Source: Thalassospira lucentensis
GTDB lineage: Bacteria > Pseudomonadota > Alphaproteobacteria > Rhodospirillales > Thalassospiraceae
Direction of reading: 5' to 3'
Assembly: GCF_032921865.1 (NCBI RefSeq)
Contig: NZ_CP136684.1
Span: 1,594,501-1,658,500, forward strand
Length of the DNA stretch: 64,000 nucleotides
Shown: piece after piece, positions 8,017 to 17,089 of the stretch
How positions within the stretch are numbered: the stretch's first letter is position 1
Layout of the letters: each line of letters opens with the position of its first letter
Notes under the pieces: generated by a model
Seen by the model: the letters and a program-made list of their open reading frames with translations, nothing else
Databases searched by the model: none
What the model was told of the DNA's origin: nothing
Program-made: the position numbers and the translations under genes

Positions 8017-9090
8017 ATGAACGGCGTTGAATTACGTGGTGTGACCAAGGCCTATGCCGGTCTGACCGTAATGAAGGACATCAATCTCGAAATCGAGGAT
8101 GGCGCGTTTCTGGTTCTGCTGGGGCCATCGGGTTGTGGAAAATCGACGATCCTGAATATGATTGCCGGTTTGGAACCCGTTACCGGTGGGGCAATTCACA
8201 TCGCCGGGCGGGATGTGACAGAACTGGAACCCGACGAACGCGATATCGCGATGGTGTTTCAGTCCTATGCGCTGTATCCGACCATGTCGGTTCGCAGGAA
8301 TATCGGTTTTAGCCTTAAAATGCGCGGTATGCCCAAGGCCGATATCGAAAAACGGGTCGATGAAATCGGTGAACTTTTGCAAATCACCCCGCTTTTGGAT
8401 CGCAAACCATCGCAATTGTCCGGTGGCCAGCAGCAGCGTGTGGCAATCGGCCGTGCGCTGGTGCGCGAACCATCGGTTTTCCTGTTTGATGAACCGTTAT
8501 CGAATCTTGATGCCAAATTGCGTGCCGATATGCGTGTGGAACTGAAACGCCTGCATGAACGGCTTGGCCGGACAATAGTCTATGTCACCCATGACCAGAT
8601 CGAAGCCATGACGCTGGCAACCAAGGTGGTGGTACTGGACAAGGGGGCCATTCAACAGGCCGATACACCGGAAAATGTCTATCGCCGGCCGGCCAACAAA
8701 TTTGTCGCCAGTTTCGTCGGGGCCCCGACCATGAATTTCATTGATGGCAAGCTGGTACAGGATGGCGACGGTATTGCATTCGATGGTGGGTCTGGTCAGT
8801 TGCCTTTGGCAAATTTGCCTACCCGCTCATGTGATCTGATCGGGCAGCCCCTGACCTTGGGCGCGCGTCCCGAACATCTGATGTTTGACGATCTTGGGGC
8901 CAATGCACGGGTGCTTCTGGCTGAGCCGACCGGACCGGATCAGTATGTCCGTCTTGCGGTTGCCGGATCGGAAGTCACCGCGCGCACCGGCCCCGAACAG
9001 CATTTCAGTTCCGGCACTGATGCGCGGATCATGATTGACGGGGCACGTGTGTCGCTATTTGATCCTGAAAGCGGACGCGCAATTCTCTAG
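8017..9090 (+). CDS. Sugar ABC transporter ATP-binding protein (MsmK/UgpC type)
   Basis: A 357-residue ATPase of the MalK/UgpC class. Walker A is GPSGCGKST at residues 36-44, the Q-loop is MVFQSYALYP, the signature is LSGGQQQRVAIGRAL, and Walker B is FLFDEPLSNLD with the switch His in VTHDQIEAM. A C-terminal OB-like regulatory region (about residue 235 on) includes the usual LGARPEHL element. It follows the permease by 5 bp and is the last gene of the transport operon. One ATPase of this class can serve more than one CUT1 importer, so the substrate set may be wider than this locus. Confidence 0.94.
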   Translation: MNGVELRGVTKAYAGLTVMKDINLEIEDGAFLVLLGPSGCGKSTILNMIAGLEPVTGGAIHIAGRDVTELEPDERDIAMVFQSYALYPTMSVRRNIGFSLKMRGMPKADIEKRVDEIGELLQITPLLDRKPSQLSGGQQQRVAIGRALVREPSVFLFDEPLSNLDAKLRADMRVELKRLHERLGRTIVYVTHDQIEAMTLATKVVVLDKGAIQQADTPENVYRRPANKFVASFVGAPTMNFIDGKLVQDGDGIAFDGGSGQLPLANLPTRSCDLIGQPLTLGARPEHLMFDDLGANARVLLAEPTGPDQYVRLAVAGSEVTARTGPEQHFSSGTDARIMIDGARVSLFDPESGRAIL

Positions 9091-9126
9091 ATTGATCAAT
9101 TCCGCATTCGGGGAATCTATCCGATA

Positions 9127-9684
9127 TTATTTCATCATGCTTTGTGGCAGGGAACTGTCCGAAAACAGCGGGTATTTGCTGCGCGCGTTGGGTAACTGAT
9201 AGTGCCACCATTCATGATCGTAATATTCGAACCCGGCGCTGACCATAATGCCAAGCAACAGCAAACGATTGGCTTCAGCGTCTTTTGAAAGCCCGTCCGC
9301 CCCGTGATAGGACCGGATATGCATTTCGTCAAACCCTGCCCCCATATCCAGTTCCTTGCCGTTTTCGTCCAACAGCGTTAGATCAATGGCCACACCACGG
9401 CCATGTGGCGATCCAATATCGGGATTGGCGATGAAATCGGGATTGGGTGTATGGTTCCAAAGGGCCCTCTGGGCTTCTTGTGGGCGGAAAGCATCCAGAA
9501 TGCGAATGCGTTTCCCGTGACGTCGTGCCATGGCGACAGCCTTTTTCAGGCAGTCGGCCGCATCGCGATGAAGATAGCAGGCAGGCCGTGAATAAATTGT
9601 TGCCCCGGTGAAATTGCGATCCGTGGCATAAACAATATCGATTTCGACATCATATTCTTGTGGCGTAATTTCGACCAGCGCCAT
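9127..9684 (-). CDS. ddpX: D-alanyl-D-alanine dipeptidase (VanX/DdpX family)
   Basis: A 185-residue M15D zinc dipeptidase that splits D-Ala-D-Ala, a product of cell-wall turnover. The zinc ligands are visible: H94 and D101 in SPHGRGVAIDLTL, and H161 in HEWWH with catalytic E158 just before it. The substrate-clamping arginine is R67 in DAFRPQEAQ. Length and motif spacing match the family. No signal peptide is present, so it should act in the cytoplasm, using recycled dipeptide as a nutrient. No ddp transport genes and no van resistance genes are adjacent, so a vancomycin-resistance role is not supported. Confidence 0.9.
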   Translation of the reverse strand: MALVEITPQEYDVEIDIVYATDRNFTGATIYSRPACYLHRDAADCLKKAVAMARRHGKRIRILDAFRPQEAQRALWNHTPNPDFIANPDIGSPHGRGVAIDLTLLDENGKELDMGAGFDEMHIRSYHGADGLSKDAEANRLLLLGIMVSAGFEYYDHEWWHYQLPNARSKYPLFSDSSLPQSMMK

Positions 9685-9703
9685 TGCCGGAGGCCCCCTA
9701 TTC

Positions 9704-10522
9704 TTGTCGTTTACCGATTACATCAAAAAGATGCTTACCGGTCAGTTGCGCAGCAATCCCCATAGCGCAGATCACACCGCATCGCAAATGCCATCCGGGG
9801 CCATTGAAAAAACAGGCCCGACGCTTTTGGCAATCGATACTGCGTCAACATCGCTTTCAACAGCCGTTCTGATCAATGGCGTGGTCAAGGGCGAGCTTTA
9901 CGAAGACATGGAACGCGGTCAGGCCGAAAACCTGATGGGCTTCATTACCGAAAGCCTTAGCCAGGCAAGCATCACGTTCGACGAGGTTGACGGCATCGCC
10001 GTGACCGTTGGACCCGGGGCCTTTACTGGCATGCGGATCGGGCTTTCGACCGCGCGTGCACTGGGACTGGCGCGCAAAATTCCGGTGGTCGGTGTCAGTT
10101 CGCTTGAGGCGGTGGCTTATGGGGTTTCCGAACGCGATCAGCAGGGACGCAATATTCTGGTCGCACTCGACAGCAAGCGGAACGAGATTTTCGCCCAGGC
10201 TTTTGATGGCAAGAAACGTCCGTTAAGTGCACCGGAATGTGTTGCTCCGCGACAGGCACTGATGATGGCGCCACCCGGTGATACGCTTCTGGCCGGTGAT
10301 GCGACCCCGCGCCTTTTGACCGCCGCTGCCCATGCGCCTGATGCGTTTTATGATTGCACCGCACCCGGCCTTCCGCGGGCAGGAAATGTGGCACGGATTG
10401 CCGCGGCACGTTGGGGGACGGATGAAAACCTTCCACCGGTGCCGATGTATCTGCGTGCGCCCGATGCGCGCCGTATCGAGGATCAGGGACCGGCAAAAAA
10501 CAGACAGGCAGACGAAGGATGA
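9704..10522 (+). CDS. tsaB: tRNA threonylcarbamoyladenosine synthesis protein TsaB
   Basis: TsaB partners with TsaD and TsaE to make t6A37 in ANN-decoding tRNAs. The ASKHA-fold start LLAIDTASTSLSTAVL begins at residue 41 and VGPGAFTGMRIG at residue 102, both diagnostic. The frame starts with TTG at 9704, preceded by GGAGG at 9689-9693, and gives 272 residues with a roughly 40-residue extension before the usual family start. ATG codons at 9731 and 9788 are alternatives. It overlaps rimI by 4 bp, the standard tsaB-rimI arrangement. The C-terminal part (PMYLRAPDARRIEDQG) is also family-typical. Confidence 0.93.
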   Translation: MSFTDYIKKMLTGQLRSNPHSADHTASQMPSGAIEKTGPTLLAIDTASTSLSTAVLINGVVKGELYEDMERGQAENLMGFITESLSQASITFDEVDGIAVTVGPGAFTGMRIGLSTARALGLARKIPVVGVSSLEAVAYGVSERDQQGRNILVALDSKRNEIFAQAFDGKKRPLSAPECVAPRQALMMAPPGDTLLAGDATPRLLTAAAHAPDAFYDCTAPGLPRAGNVARIAAARWGTDENLPPVPMYLRAPDARRIEDQGPAKNRQADEG

Positions 10523-11058
10523 TTCATTCTTCCCGTCAGCCGGAACTTGTGGACAGGATTGAAATCGTTCCCCTGACGGCGGCGTTTTGCCCTGTTGCCA
10601 GTGCGCTTCATGCCGAAGGGTTCGAAGATCAGGATCACTGGTCGGCAGACGAGATGATTGCGCTGCTTGATGTTCCCGGTGCTTTCGGACTTCTGGCCTT
10701 TGCACCGGGAAACGAGGTGGAAAACCAGCTTGATACGCCGCTTGGTTTTATTCAGATGCAGGCGGTGCTGGACGAGGCGGAAATCAACACCATCGTTGTA
10801 GCCAAAGAAGCCCGTAAACGCGGTGTGGCCAGAAAGCTGCTGTTTGCGGTCTTCGAGCGGTTGCGTGAAACCGGTGTCGGTCGTGTCCTGCTGGAGGTTG
10901 CCGAGGATAACGCTCCGGCGATTGTGCTTTATCGTCATTGCGGCTTTACCGAGATCGGGCGGCGTAAAAAATACTATCGCCGCAAGTCCGGCCGCGAGGT
11001 AGATGCACTTGTTATGGAACGTGATCTTGGAACTTGTGTTTTGGGCTGGAATGTTTGA
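10519..11058 (+). CDS. rimI: Ribosomal protein S18 alanine N-acetyltransferase RimI-like (GNAT)
   Basis: A 179-residue GNAT acetyltransferase. The acetyl-CoA-binding motif A is VVAKEARKRGVARKLLFAVF at about residues 93-112, followed by VLLEVAEDNAPAIVLYRHCGF, the strongly conserved RimI motif B. RimI acetylates the N-terminal alanine of ribosomal protein S18. The start codon overlaps the end of tsaB (ATGA), so the two are co-translated, as in many proteobacteria. It is somewhat longer than E. coli RimI (148 residues) owing to an N-terminal extension and an insert before motif A. Confidence 0.9.
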   Translation: MIHSSRQPELVDRIEIVPLTAAFCPVASALHAEGFEDQDHWSADEMIALLDVPGAFGLLAFAPGNEVENQLDTPLGFIQMQAVLDEAEINTIVVAKEARKRGVARKLLFAVFERLRETGVGRVLLEVAEDNAPAIVLYRHCGFTEIGRRKKYYRRKSGREVDALVMERDLGTCVLGWNV

Positions 11059-11162
11059 TGCAAGCTGGATGCATTCTATTTTGATATATCCACATCAAAT
11101 GTGTGGTTTTGACTGCCAAGCTGTTATAGTCTAAGCGCCGATGACGGCGCACCGGATCGGTT

Positions 11163-11408
11163 TCATCCCTTGCGGATGGTTACCCGATATGTTTCCGGGG
11201 CGTTGGCAAGTTCGACAATATCGATGACTGTGTCGCCCATTTCGGTGACGGAACGCGGAACGTTTTTTAATGGTTCGCCTGCGCCCAGTGTGACTTCCAG
11301 AATCTGGCCTTGTGTCATGGTTTCGAGTTTCAACCGGGTGCGAACAAATGTCATCGGGCAGACATCGTTTGTGATGTCAATCTTATGGTCGGGCGTGGTG
11401 TCGTCCAT
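11163..11408 (-). CDS. TusA/SirA-like sulfurtransferase-fold protein with altered CPxP motif
   Basis: An 81-residue protein of the TusA/SirA/YedF fold (beta-alpha-beta-alpha). The cysteine motif reads VCPMTFVRTRL at residues 16-26, so the second proline of the usual CPxP is replaced by threonine while the cysteine (C17) is kept. GAGEPLKNVPRSV in the middle and YRVTIRKG at the end fit the family. TusA proteins relay sulfur for tRNA thiolation, molybdenum cofactor or sulfur oxidation, but this subgroup has no assigned role that I know. It is divergent from the Fur-family gene at 11605, hinting at a link to metal homeostasis. Confidence 0.75.
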   Translation of the reverse strand: MDDTTPDHKIDITNDVCPMTFVRTRLKLETMTQGQILEVTLGAGEPLKNVPRSVTEMGDTVIDIVELANAPETYRVTIRKG

Positions 11409-11483
11409 ATGCTGTCTCCTGATCGGGCACCGGAAACGTGAAGTAGCGTTTCATAGGGCGGGAGGCAAGCCGGAGAGAACAAA

Positions 11484-11509
11484 ATATCGCGATTTGTACC
11501 TTGCGATAT
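11484..11509. promoter_or_regulatory. Inverted repeat in the TusA-like/Fur divergent promoter region
   Basis: ATATCGC at 11484-11490 is repeated in inverse as GCGATAT at 11503-11509 with 12 bp between. It lies in the 196-bp gap between the TusA-like gene and the Fur-family gene. It could be an operator, but the binding protein is unknown. It does not match the Fur box. Confidence 0.35.
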
Positions 11510-11604
11510 GTGACAGTTTTCTCGATATTTAGCCCACATGAGAGCAAAAGCCTGGGAGCATCCTGGCTTGGGGACAGGCGGAACCGGAAACGAGAAACAA
11601 GACT

Positions 11605-12027
11605 ATGCTTGCAGAATCAACCATCGAGCAGAAGTGCATCGACGCGGGTCTGAAAATGACCGGCCAACGCCGGGTAATTGCCCGAGTCCTGTCGGAATCA
11701 GAAGATCATCCCGATGTGGAGCTCGTTTATCGCCGGGCGACGGAAATTGACCCGAAGATTTCGATTGCGACCGTTTATCGGACCGTTCGCCTTTTTGAAG
11801 AGGCGGATATTCTCGAAAAACACGATTTCGGCGATGGCCGTGCGCGTTACGAGGAACTGACCGAGGAACATCATGATCATCTCATCGACATGCGGTCGGG
11901 TAAGGTGATCGAATTTTCGAACGAAAAAATCGAAAAGCTTCAGGAAGAGATCGCCAAAGAGCTTGGTTTCAAGCTTGTTGGTCATCGTCTGGAGCTTTAC
12001 GGCGTTCCGATGAAAGACGAAAAGTAA
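11605..12027 (+). CDS. fur: Fur-family transcriptional regulator
   Basis: A 140-residue Fur-type metalloregulator. The winged helix covers about residues 10-85, with GLKMTGQRRVIARVL and SIATVYRTVRLFEEADIL as the recognition region. The metal-binding hinge HHDHLIDMRSGKVIEF follows, and a dimerisation domain ends with GHRLELYGVPM. The C-terminal CxxC pairs of E. coli Fur are missing, as is common in alphaproteobacteria. There it may act as a manganese-sensing Mur or an iron-sensing Fur; I cannot separate these from sequence. It ends in a perfect intrinsic terminator at 12070-12099. Fur-like boxes occur elsewhere in the window at 22654, 24368 and 48571. Confidence 0.88.
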   Translation: MLAESTIEQKCIDAGLKMTGQRRVIARVLSESEDHPDVELVYRRATEIDPKISIATVYRTVRLFEEADILEKHDFGDGRARYEELTEEHHDHLIDMRSGKVIEFSNEKIEKLQEEIAKELGFKLVGHRLELYGVPMKDEK

Positions 12028-12069
12028 CCGATTTCTGACAAACCGGTTGCGAAAATCGCAGATTTCAAG

Positions 12070-12099
12070 CCACCCGCTCGACAAGAGCGGGTGGTTTTT
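12070..12099 (+). terminator. Rho-independent terminator of fur
   Basis: CCACCCGCTC (12070-12079) and GAGCGGGTGG (12085-12094) form a perfect 10-bp stem with a GACAA loop, followed by TTTTT. Confidence 0.92.
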
Positions 12100-12192
12100 C
12101 ATATTCCTGTTACGCGTTCTTAACAAAGCCTTCACTCGCCCCTGATGCGAAACTTGCGCAAAATCTGCGCAGATGAACGAAAGGGAGTTGCG

Positions 12193-12984
12193 ATGAGCGA
12201 CGATCGACAGCAGCGGCTAGAGGTACGCCTCGCCGAAACCGAGGACGAAATCCTCGCCAGCCAGAAACTTCGCTACAAGGTGTTCTATGAGGAGCGTGGG
12301 GCAAAACCCAGCGCAGAAATGGCTGCGGCCGAGCGCGACTTTGACCACTACGATCCTTTGTGCGACCACCTGCTGGTAATCGATCATAATCGCGGACAGG
12401 GACCTGACGGTGTTGTTGGAACCTATCGCCTGTTGCGTCAGTCGGTTGCCAATCAGCACGGTGGCTTTTACAGCGCAGATGAATATCACATCCAGTCGAT
12501 GCTTGATGCGGCACAGGGCAATGGCGAGATCATGGAACTTGGTCGTTCCTGTGTCGAGGAAGCCTACCGCACCATGCCGACTCTGCAACTCCTCTGGCAG
12601 GGAATTGCGGCCTATGTCTTCAAATACGATATCAAACTGATGTTTGGTTGCGCATCGTTCCATGGCACCGATCCGGATGCGTTTGGTGATGTTCTGACCT
12701 ATCTGCATCACAACCATCTGGCACCCGAAGAAATGCGCCCGCGTGCGGTCGAAGGTCGGTACGAACCAATGGCGCGTACGACTATCGACGCAATTGACGC
12801 CCGCCAGGCGCTTCGCGATCTGCCGCCATTGATCAAAGGCTATCTGCGATTGGGTGGTTTCGTTGGTGACGGTGCGGTGATTGATCATCAGTTCAATACC
12901 ACTGACATCTGCATTGTGTTACCGACGGAAAAGGTAACGGATCGTTACTACAAGCATTATGAGCGGACCGCGAGGGTATCGTGA
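12193..12984 (+). CDS. olsB: L-ornithine N(alpha)-acyltransferase OlsB
   Basis: About 263 residues from the ATG at 12193 (MSDDRQQRLEVRLAET), preceded by AAGGGAG. OlsB moves a 3-hydroxyacyl chain from acyl carrier protein to ornithine, the first step of ornithine-lipid synthesis. Family motifs are LRYKVFYEERGA, DHLLVIDH, VVGTYRLLRQ and the block IMELGRSCVEEAYR. The closely related region KLMFGCASFHGTDPDAF is also characteristic. It overlaps olsA by 4 bp (GTGA), giving the complete two-step pathway. Ornithine lipids replace phospholipids under phosphate limitation, but no Pho box was recognised here. Confidence 0.9.
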   Translation: MSDDRQQRLEVRLAETEDEILASQKLRYKVFYEERGAKPSAEMAAAERDFDHYDPLCDHLLVIDHNRGQGPDGVVGTYRLLRQSVANQHGGFYSADEYHIQSMLDAAQGNGEIMELGRSCVEEAYRTMPTLQLLWQGIAAYVFKYDIKLMFGCASFHGTDPDAFGDVLTYLHHNHLAPEEMRPRAVEGRYEPMARTTIDAIDARQALRDLPPLIKGYLRLGGFVGDGAVIDHQFNTTDICIVLPTEKVTDRYYKHYERTARVS

Positions 12985-13883
12985 ACTGTTATGCGTGTGC
13001 AGCCATCCGGCTGTTGGCCTATGCTCTGCTGACTTTGATCCTGATCCCGGTTCAGGTGATGGCGATTGCATTTCGACTGCGATTGGCTGATGACCTGCCG
13101 CGGGTTTATCATGCACTTTGCCTCAAAATCCTGCATATCGAGCTTCGGGTTTCCGGGGCAGAGTTGATGGATGGGCCGGGTGTGATTGTGGCTAATCACG
13201 CATCTTACCTTGATATTCCGGTGCTGGGGGCTTTGGTTCGTGGCAGTTTCATTGCCAAGACCGAGGTCGCCAGCTGGCCGGTTTTTGGAACACTTGCCAA
13301 GTTGCAGCGATCCACCTTTGTCGAACGTCGTCCGGTTCGTGCACGCGAACAGAATGACCAGATTTCCCAGCGTCTTGCCGACGGGCATAAGCTGATCCTG
13401 TTCCCGGAAGGCACCAGCAACGACGGCAACCGTGTGCTGCCGTTCAAATCGACCCTGTTTGGTGTTGCCGAACGCACCATGCCTGATGGATCGCCAGTAA
13501 AAGTCCAACCGGTTTCGATTGCCGCCACCCGTCTTGACGGTGCACCGATCGGGCGTGATTTACGGGCATTCTATTCCTGGTACGGGGATATGGACTTGGC
13601 GCCGCATTTGTGGCAGTTTCTGGCGCTTGGCAAAGTAACGGTTGAGCTGGTTGTTCATCCGCCTGTGACGCTGGCAGATGCCGGGTCACGCAAGGAACTT
13701 GCCCGGATGTGTGAAACAGCTGTTGCGCGTGGACATCACGCAGCACTGACCGGCATGCATCAGGGCGTTCCGGTTCCGCTGATTGATAATGGACGTTCGG
13801 GTGACCTGATCGGTTTTTCGCCGCTGGCCATTGTTTCCGAAGACTTTCGTTTGTTCGGACCTGATCGTCAGTTCGGTTCCTGA
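12981..13883 (+). CDS. olsA: Lyso-ornithine lipid O-acyltransferase OlsA (LPLAT family)
   Basis: A 300-residue PlsC-type acyltransferase with a GTG start inside the olsB stop. One N-terminal membrane segment (LLAYALLTLILIPVQVMAIAF) is followed by the catalytic NHASYLD (HX4D, about residues 72-78). The substrate-binding motifs FVERRPVRA and LFPEGTSNDGN come next. It adds the second acyl chain to lyso-ornithine lipid. Members of this family can also make phosphatidic acid, so the pairing with olsB is the main support for the specific function. An intrinsic terminator follows at 13961-13986. Confidence 0.88.
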   Translation: MNCYACAAIRLLAYALLTLILIPVQVMAIAFRLRLADDLPRVYHALCLKILHIELRVSGAELMDGPGVIVANHASYLDIPVLGALVRGSFIAKTEVASWPVFGTLAKLQRSTFVERRPVRAREQNDQISQRLADGHKLILFPEGTSNDGNRVLPFKSTLFGVAERTMPDGSPVKVQPVSIAATRLDGAPIGRDLRAFYSWYGDMDLAPHLWQFLALGKVTVELVVHPPVTLADAGSRKELARMCETAVARGHHAALTGMHQGVPVPLIDNGRSGDLIGFSPLAIVSEDFRLFGPDRQFGS

Positions 13884-13960
13884 CCGTTTTGCCATATAAT
13901 CGGGTTGTGTGAATTGGGTTTCATGTAACCGGAATTTCAGATATCGAAGATGTCCGTTCT

Positions 13961-13986
13961 GCGGTGTGAGCTTTCACACCGCTTTT
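13961..13986 (+). terminator. Rho-independent terminator after olsA
   Basis: GCGGTGTGA (13961-13969) pairs with TCACACCGC (13974-13982) around a 4-nt loop, followed by TTTT. It separates the ols genes from miaB. Confidence 0.85.
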
Positions 13987-14020
13987 CGGCGTATTCGGGA
14001 AAGCAAAAACGGATCCAGAA

Positions 14021-15412
14021 GTGAGTGTGACGAAGAAGCTTTTTGTAAAAACCTATGGCTGTCAGATGAATGTTTATGACAGTCAGCGCATGCAGGATGT
14101 ATTGGCGCCGCTGGGCTACCAGCCGGTCGACGACGCCGCAGGTGCGGATATGGTTATTCTCAATACCTGCCACATCCGCGAAAAGGCTTCTGAAAAGGTC
14201 TTTTCCGATCTGGGTCGTATCCGCAAACACAAAAAAGCCAAGGAAGCGAACGGAACGGACAAGATGATTGTCGCCGTTGCCGGTTGTGTTGCGCAGGCCG
14301 AAGGTGCCGAATTGATGCGTCGCGAGCCGATGGTTGATATGGTGTTCGGGCCGCAAACCTATCATCGTTTGCCGGAAATGGTGGCACGCGCCAATCGTGC
14401 CATCGGGCGTGATCGCATCATCGATACCGATTTCCCGGCGGAGGAAAAGTTCGATCATCTGCCCCAACAGGTTTCAAGGCAGGGCTATTCAGCTTTTCTG
14501 GCAATTCAGGAAGGATGCGATAAATTCTGCACCTTCTGTGTTGTGCCTTATACCCGCGGTGCGGAATATTCCCGTCCGGGCATGGATGTCGTTAATGAAG
14601 CCCGACAGCTTGTTGGCAAGGGCGCGCGCGAAATCACCCTTCTGGGGCAGAACGTCAATGCCTATCATGGCGAAGCCCCGAACGGTGGAGAGTGGACGCT
14701 TGGCCGTGTGTTACGCGAATTGTCCGAGATCGATGGACTGGATCGCATCCGTTACACCACCTCGCACCCGCGCGATGTTGATGATGATTTGATTGCAGCC
14801 CATCGTGACCTGCCAAAACTGATGCCGTTTCTGCATCTTCCCATTCAGGCGGGATCGGATCGTGTGTTGCAGGCGATGAACCGCAAACATGATGGCGCGT
14901 CTTATCGAGAAATCGTTGCTAAACTCAAAGATGCCTGCCCCGATCTTGCGTTGTCATCCGATTTCATCGTGGGTTTCCCCGGCGAATCCGACAAGGATTT
15001 TGAGGACACGATGCAGATGGTGCGTGATATTACCTTCATTCAGGCGTTCAGCTTTAAATACAGCCCACGTCCTGGCACCCCGGCATCGGCCATGGAATTG
15101 CAGGTTCCCGAACCGGTAAAGACCGAACGGATCATGCGTTTGCAGGCGCTTCTTGCCGAGCAGCAGCTGGAATTCAATCGAAACTGCCTTGGCCGGGAAA
15201 TGGATGTCCTGCTGGAACGTTATGGCAAACTTGAGGGACAGCTTGTCGGAAAAAGCCCGTACATGCAGCCGGTACATGTTAGCGGTTTACCGGAATCCTC
15301 ATTGGGACAAATAGTAAGGTTGAAAATCACCGAAGCGCTGCCTAATTCCCTTGGCGGTGAACTGGTCGATGCCCCGGTTCAAAACCGGGATTCTGAAAGG
15401 AAAATTGCGTGA
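14021..15412 (+). CDS. miaB: tRNA-2-methylthio-N6-dimethylallyladenosine synthase MiaB
   Basis: A 463-residue radical-SAM methylthiotransferase with a GTG start. The N-terminal UPF0004 domain carries cluster ligands C14 (KTYGCQMN), C50 (NTCHIREKA) and C89. The radical-SAM cluster cysteines are C166, C170 and C173 in [12 protein letters not shown]-terminal TRAM domain begins near residue 380 ([13 protein letters not shown]). The enzyme converts i6A37 to ms2i6A37 in tRNA. It opens a five-gene run in which every neighbour overlaps the next (miaB-phoH-ybeY-corC-lnt), a conserved proteobacterial order. Confidence 0.97.
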   Translation: MSVTKKLFVKTYGCQMNVYDSQRMQDVLAPLGYQPVDDAAGADMVILNTCHIREKASEKVFSDLGRIRKHKKAKEANGTDKMIVAVAGCVAQAEGAELMRREPMVDMVFGPQTYHRLPEMVARANRAIGRDRIIDTDFPAEEKFDHLPQQVSRQGYSAFLAIQEGCDKFCTFCVVPYTRGAEYSRPGMDVVNEARQLVGKGAREITLLGQNVNAYHGEAPNGGEWTLGRVLRELSEIDGLDRIRYTTSHPRDVDDDLIAAHRDLPKLMPFLHLPIQAGSDRVLQAMNRKHDGASYREIVAKLKDACPDLALSSDFIVGFPGESDKDFEDTMQMVRDITFIQAFSFKYSPRPGTPASAMELQVPEPVKTERIMRLQALLAEQQLEFNRNCLGREMDVLLERYGKLEGQLVGKSPYMQPVHVSGLPESSLGQIVRLKITEALPNSLGGELVDAPVQNRDSERKIA

Positions 15413-16503
15413 CTGCCACCTCAGCAAAGGCAAAAAACACGGCAAAAGCCAAGTCTTCGACCAAGGATACCGATCAGATCGAATTTGCAGATAATGCGCT
15501 TGCTCAGCTTTTATACGGGCCACAAGCCGAAAACCTGACTCGCCTTTCCGAAGGCACCGGTGTTCAGATTTCCAGTCGCGGGTCGGTCGTAACCCTTGCA
15601 GGGCAGGGTCCCAAAGTAGCCCAGGCCAAAAAGGTTCTGGGGCAGCTTTACGCGCGTCTGCGGGACAAGGAAATTGACCATGTCGATGTTGAAACGGTCG
15701 ACGGTGCGATTCGACTGTCCGAACCTGATGAAGCCGATCCTTGGACCGGCCAGACCAAGGATATGTTTGGCGGATCGCGCCTGACCATCCAGACCAAGAA
15801 ACGCCGGATTTCGCCGCGATCCAAACGCCAGAAGGATTATGTCGAGGCGATGCTTGATCACGAGCTGGTCTTTGGTATTGGTCCGGCCGGTACCGGGAAA
15901 ACCTATCTGGCGGTCGCAATGGCGGTTCAGTCGCTTATTCAGGGGCAGGTTGACCGTATCGTTCTGTCACGTCCGGCGGTCGAGGCTGGCGAACGGCTTG
16001 GCTTCCTGCCCGGCGATCTGAAGGACAAGGTCGATCCTTATCTGCGCCCACTTTATGATGCGCTGCATGATACTCTTCCGGGCGATGTTGTTATCAAGCG
16101 CATGGAGAGCGGCGAGATTGAAGTCGCACCGCTTGCCTTCATGCGAGGCCGTACGCTTGCACATGCCTTTGTTATTCTGGACGAAGCGCAGAACACGACA
16201 GCCATGCAGATGAAAATGTTCCTGACCCGCCTTGGCGAAGGATCGCGGATGGTGGTGACAGGTGACCTGACACAGGTCGATTTGCCCGATGGTACCAAAT
16301 CCGGCTTGCGGGATGCGCTTGAAACCATTGCGGATGTCAAAGGTGTTGCGACGATCAAGTTTGATCAACGCGATGTGGTTCGTCACGCACTGGTGACCAA
16401 GATTGTTCAGGCCTATGACGCAGCAGATGCCTTGCGCGACCGCCTGAAAAAAGGCTATCGCGGGATCAAGGACGAGGATCAGGGCGATGACCGCACAGCT
16501 TGA
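15409..16503 (+). CDS. ybeZ: PhoH-like ATPase (YbeZ)
   Basis: A 364-residue PhoH-family P-loop protein with a GTG start overlapping the miaB stop. The N-terminal KH-like region (about residues 25-90, [11 protein letters not shown]-like spacing) precedes the ATPase core. Walker A is [15 protein letters not shown] near residue 160 and Walker B is [11 protein letters not shown]. The protein is thought to work with YbeY in rRNA processing and ribosome quality control, and it is encoded immediately before ybeY with a 17-bp overlap. A lysine-rich leader ([16 protein letters not shown]) at the N-terminus is probably disordered. Confidence 0.94.
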   Translation: MTATSAKAKNTAKAKSSTKDTDQIEFADNALAQLLYGPQAENLTRLSEGTGVQISSRGSVVTLAGQGPKVAQAKKVLGQLYARLRDKEIDHVDVETVDGAIRLSEPDEADPWTGQTKDMFGGSRLTIQTKKRRISPRSKRQKDYVEAMLDHELVFGIGPAGTGKTYLAVAMAVQSLIQGQVDRIVLSRPAVEAGERLGFLPGDLKDKVDPYLRPLYDALHDTLPGDVVIKRMESGEIEVAPLAFMRGRTLAHAFVILDEAQNTTAMQMKMFLTRLGEGSRMVVTGDLTQVDLPDGTKSGLRDALETIADVKGVATIKFDQRDVVRHALVTKIVQAYDAADALRDRLKKGYRGIKDEDQGDDRTA

Positions 16504-17089
16504 TCTGGACCTTGATGTTGAAGCCGGCAATTGGGCCAAGACCGAGATTGATGCGATTGAAAACGCTGTGCGTGCGGCACTTGATGGCGCTGCGCGTGAG
16601 CGTGCGCTTTGGGAAGAAGATGCCGTTCCAACCGATGGAACATCCGACGAAGGAGATGGCGCATCACTTCTGAGCATTGCACCCGTGGTCGAAGTTGGTG
16701 TTCGGCTATCGGACGATGCATCGGTCCGGATATTGAACCGCGATTATCGCGGCAAGGACAACCCGACCAATGTTTTATCGTTCGCAGCACTTGAAAGTGC
16801 GGATGATGCGGCAGATTTCATGATGTCACCTGATATGCCCCTGATGCTGGGTGATATCGTCATTGCACGTGAAACATGCGAACGTGAAGCCTTTGAACAG
16901 AACAAGACACTGATAAATCATCTTGTTCATCTGACGGTGCATGGCACGCTGCATCTTGTCGGCTATGATCATATGGTTGATGATGAAGCCGAAGAGATGG
17001 AAGAACTTGAACGGCAAATTCTTGCCGCACTGGGGATTGATGATCCCTATGAACCGATCGAAGATCAAGATATCGAAACAGGACAATGA
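16487..17089 (+). CDS. ybeY: Endoribonuclease YbeY (rRNA maturation factor)
   Basis: A 200-residue UPF0054 metalloprotein. The zinc site HGTLHLVGYDH lies near residues 151-161, with the following acidic stretch DDEAEEMEELE also conserved. NREYRGKD-like sequence (NRDYRGKDNPTNVLSFA) marks the central beta-sheet. YbeY trims the 3' end of 16S rRNA and degrades defective ribosomes. It is longer than E. coli YbeY (155 residues) because of an N-terminal extension of about 35 residues and an acidic insert. It overlaps both neighbours, indicating tight translational coupling. Confidence 0.95.
   Translation: MTAQLDLDLDVEAGNWAKTEIDAIENAVRAALDGAARERALWEEDAVPTDGTSDEGDGASLLSIAPVVEVGVRLSDDASVRILNRDYRGKDNPTNVLSFAALESADDAADFMMSPDMPLMLGDIVIARETCEREAFEQNKTLINHLVHLTVHGTLHLVGYDHMVDDEAEEMEELERQILAALGIDDPYEPIEDQDIETGQ

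Noticed and set aside
9127-9684. Possible vancomycin-resistance vanX
   Set aside because: No vanH, vanA or two-component genes are present. Chromosomal DdpX-type dipeptidases are common and fit better.
11135-11150. Short GCGCCG/CGGCGC hairpin between rimI and the TusA-like gene
   Set aside because: No T run on either strand, so a terminator call is not supported. It may only be a chance repeat.
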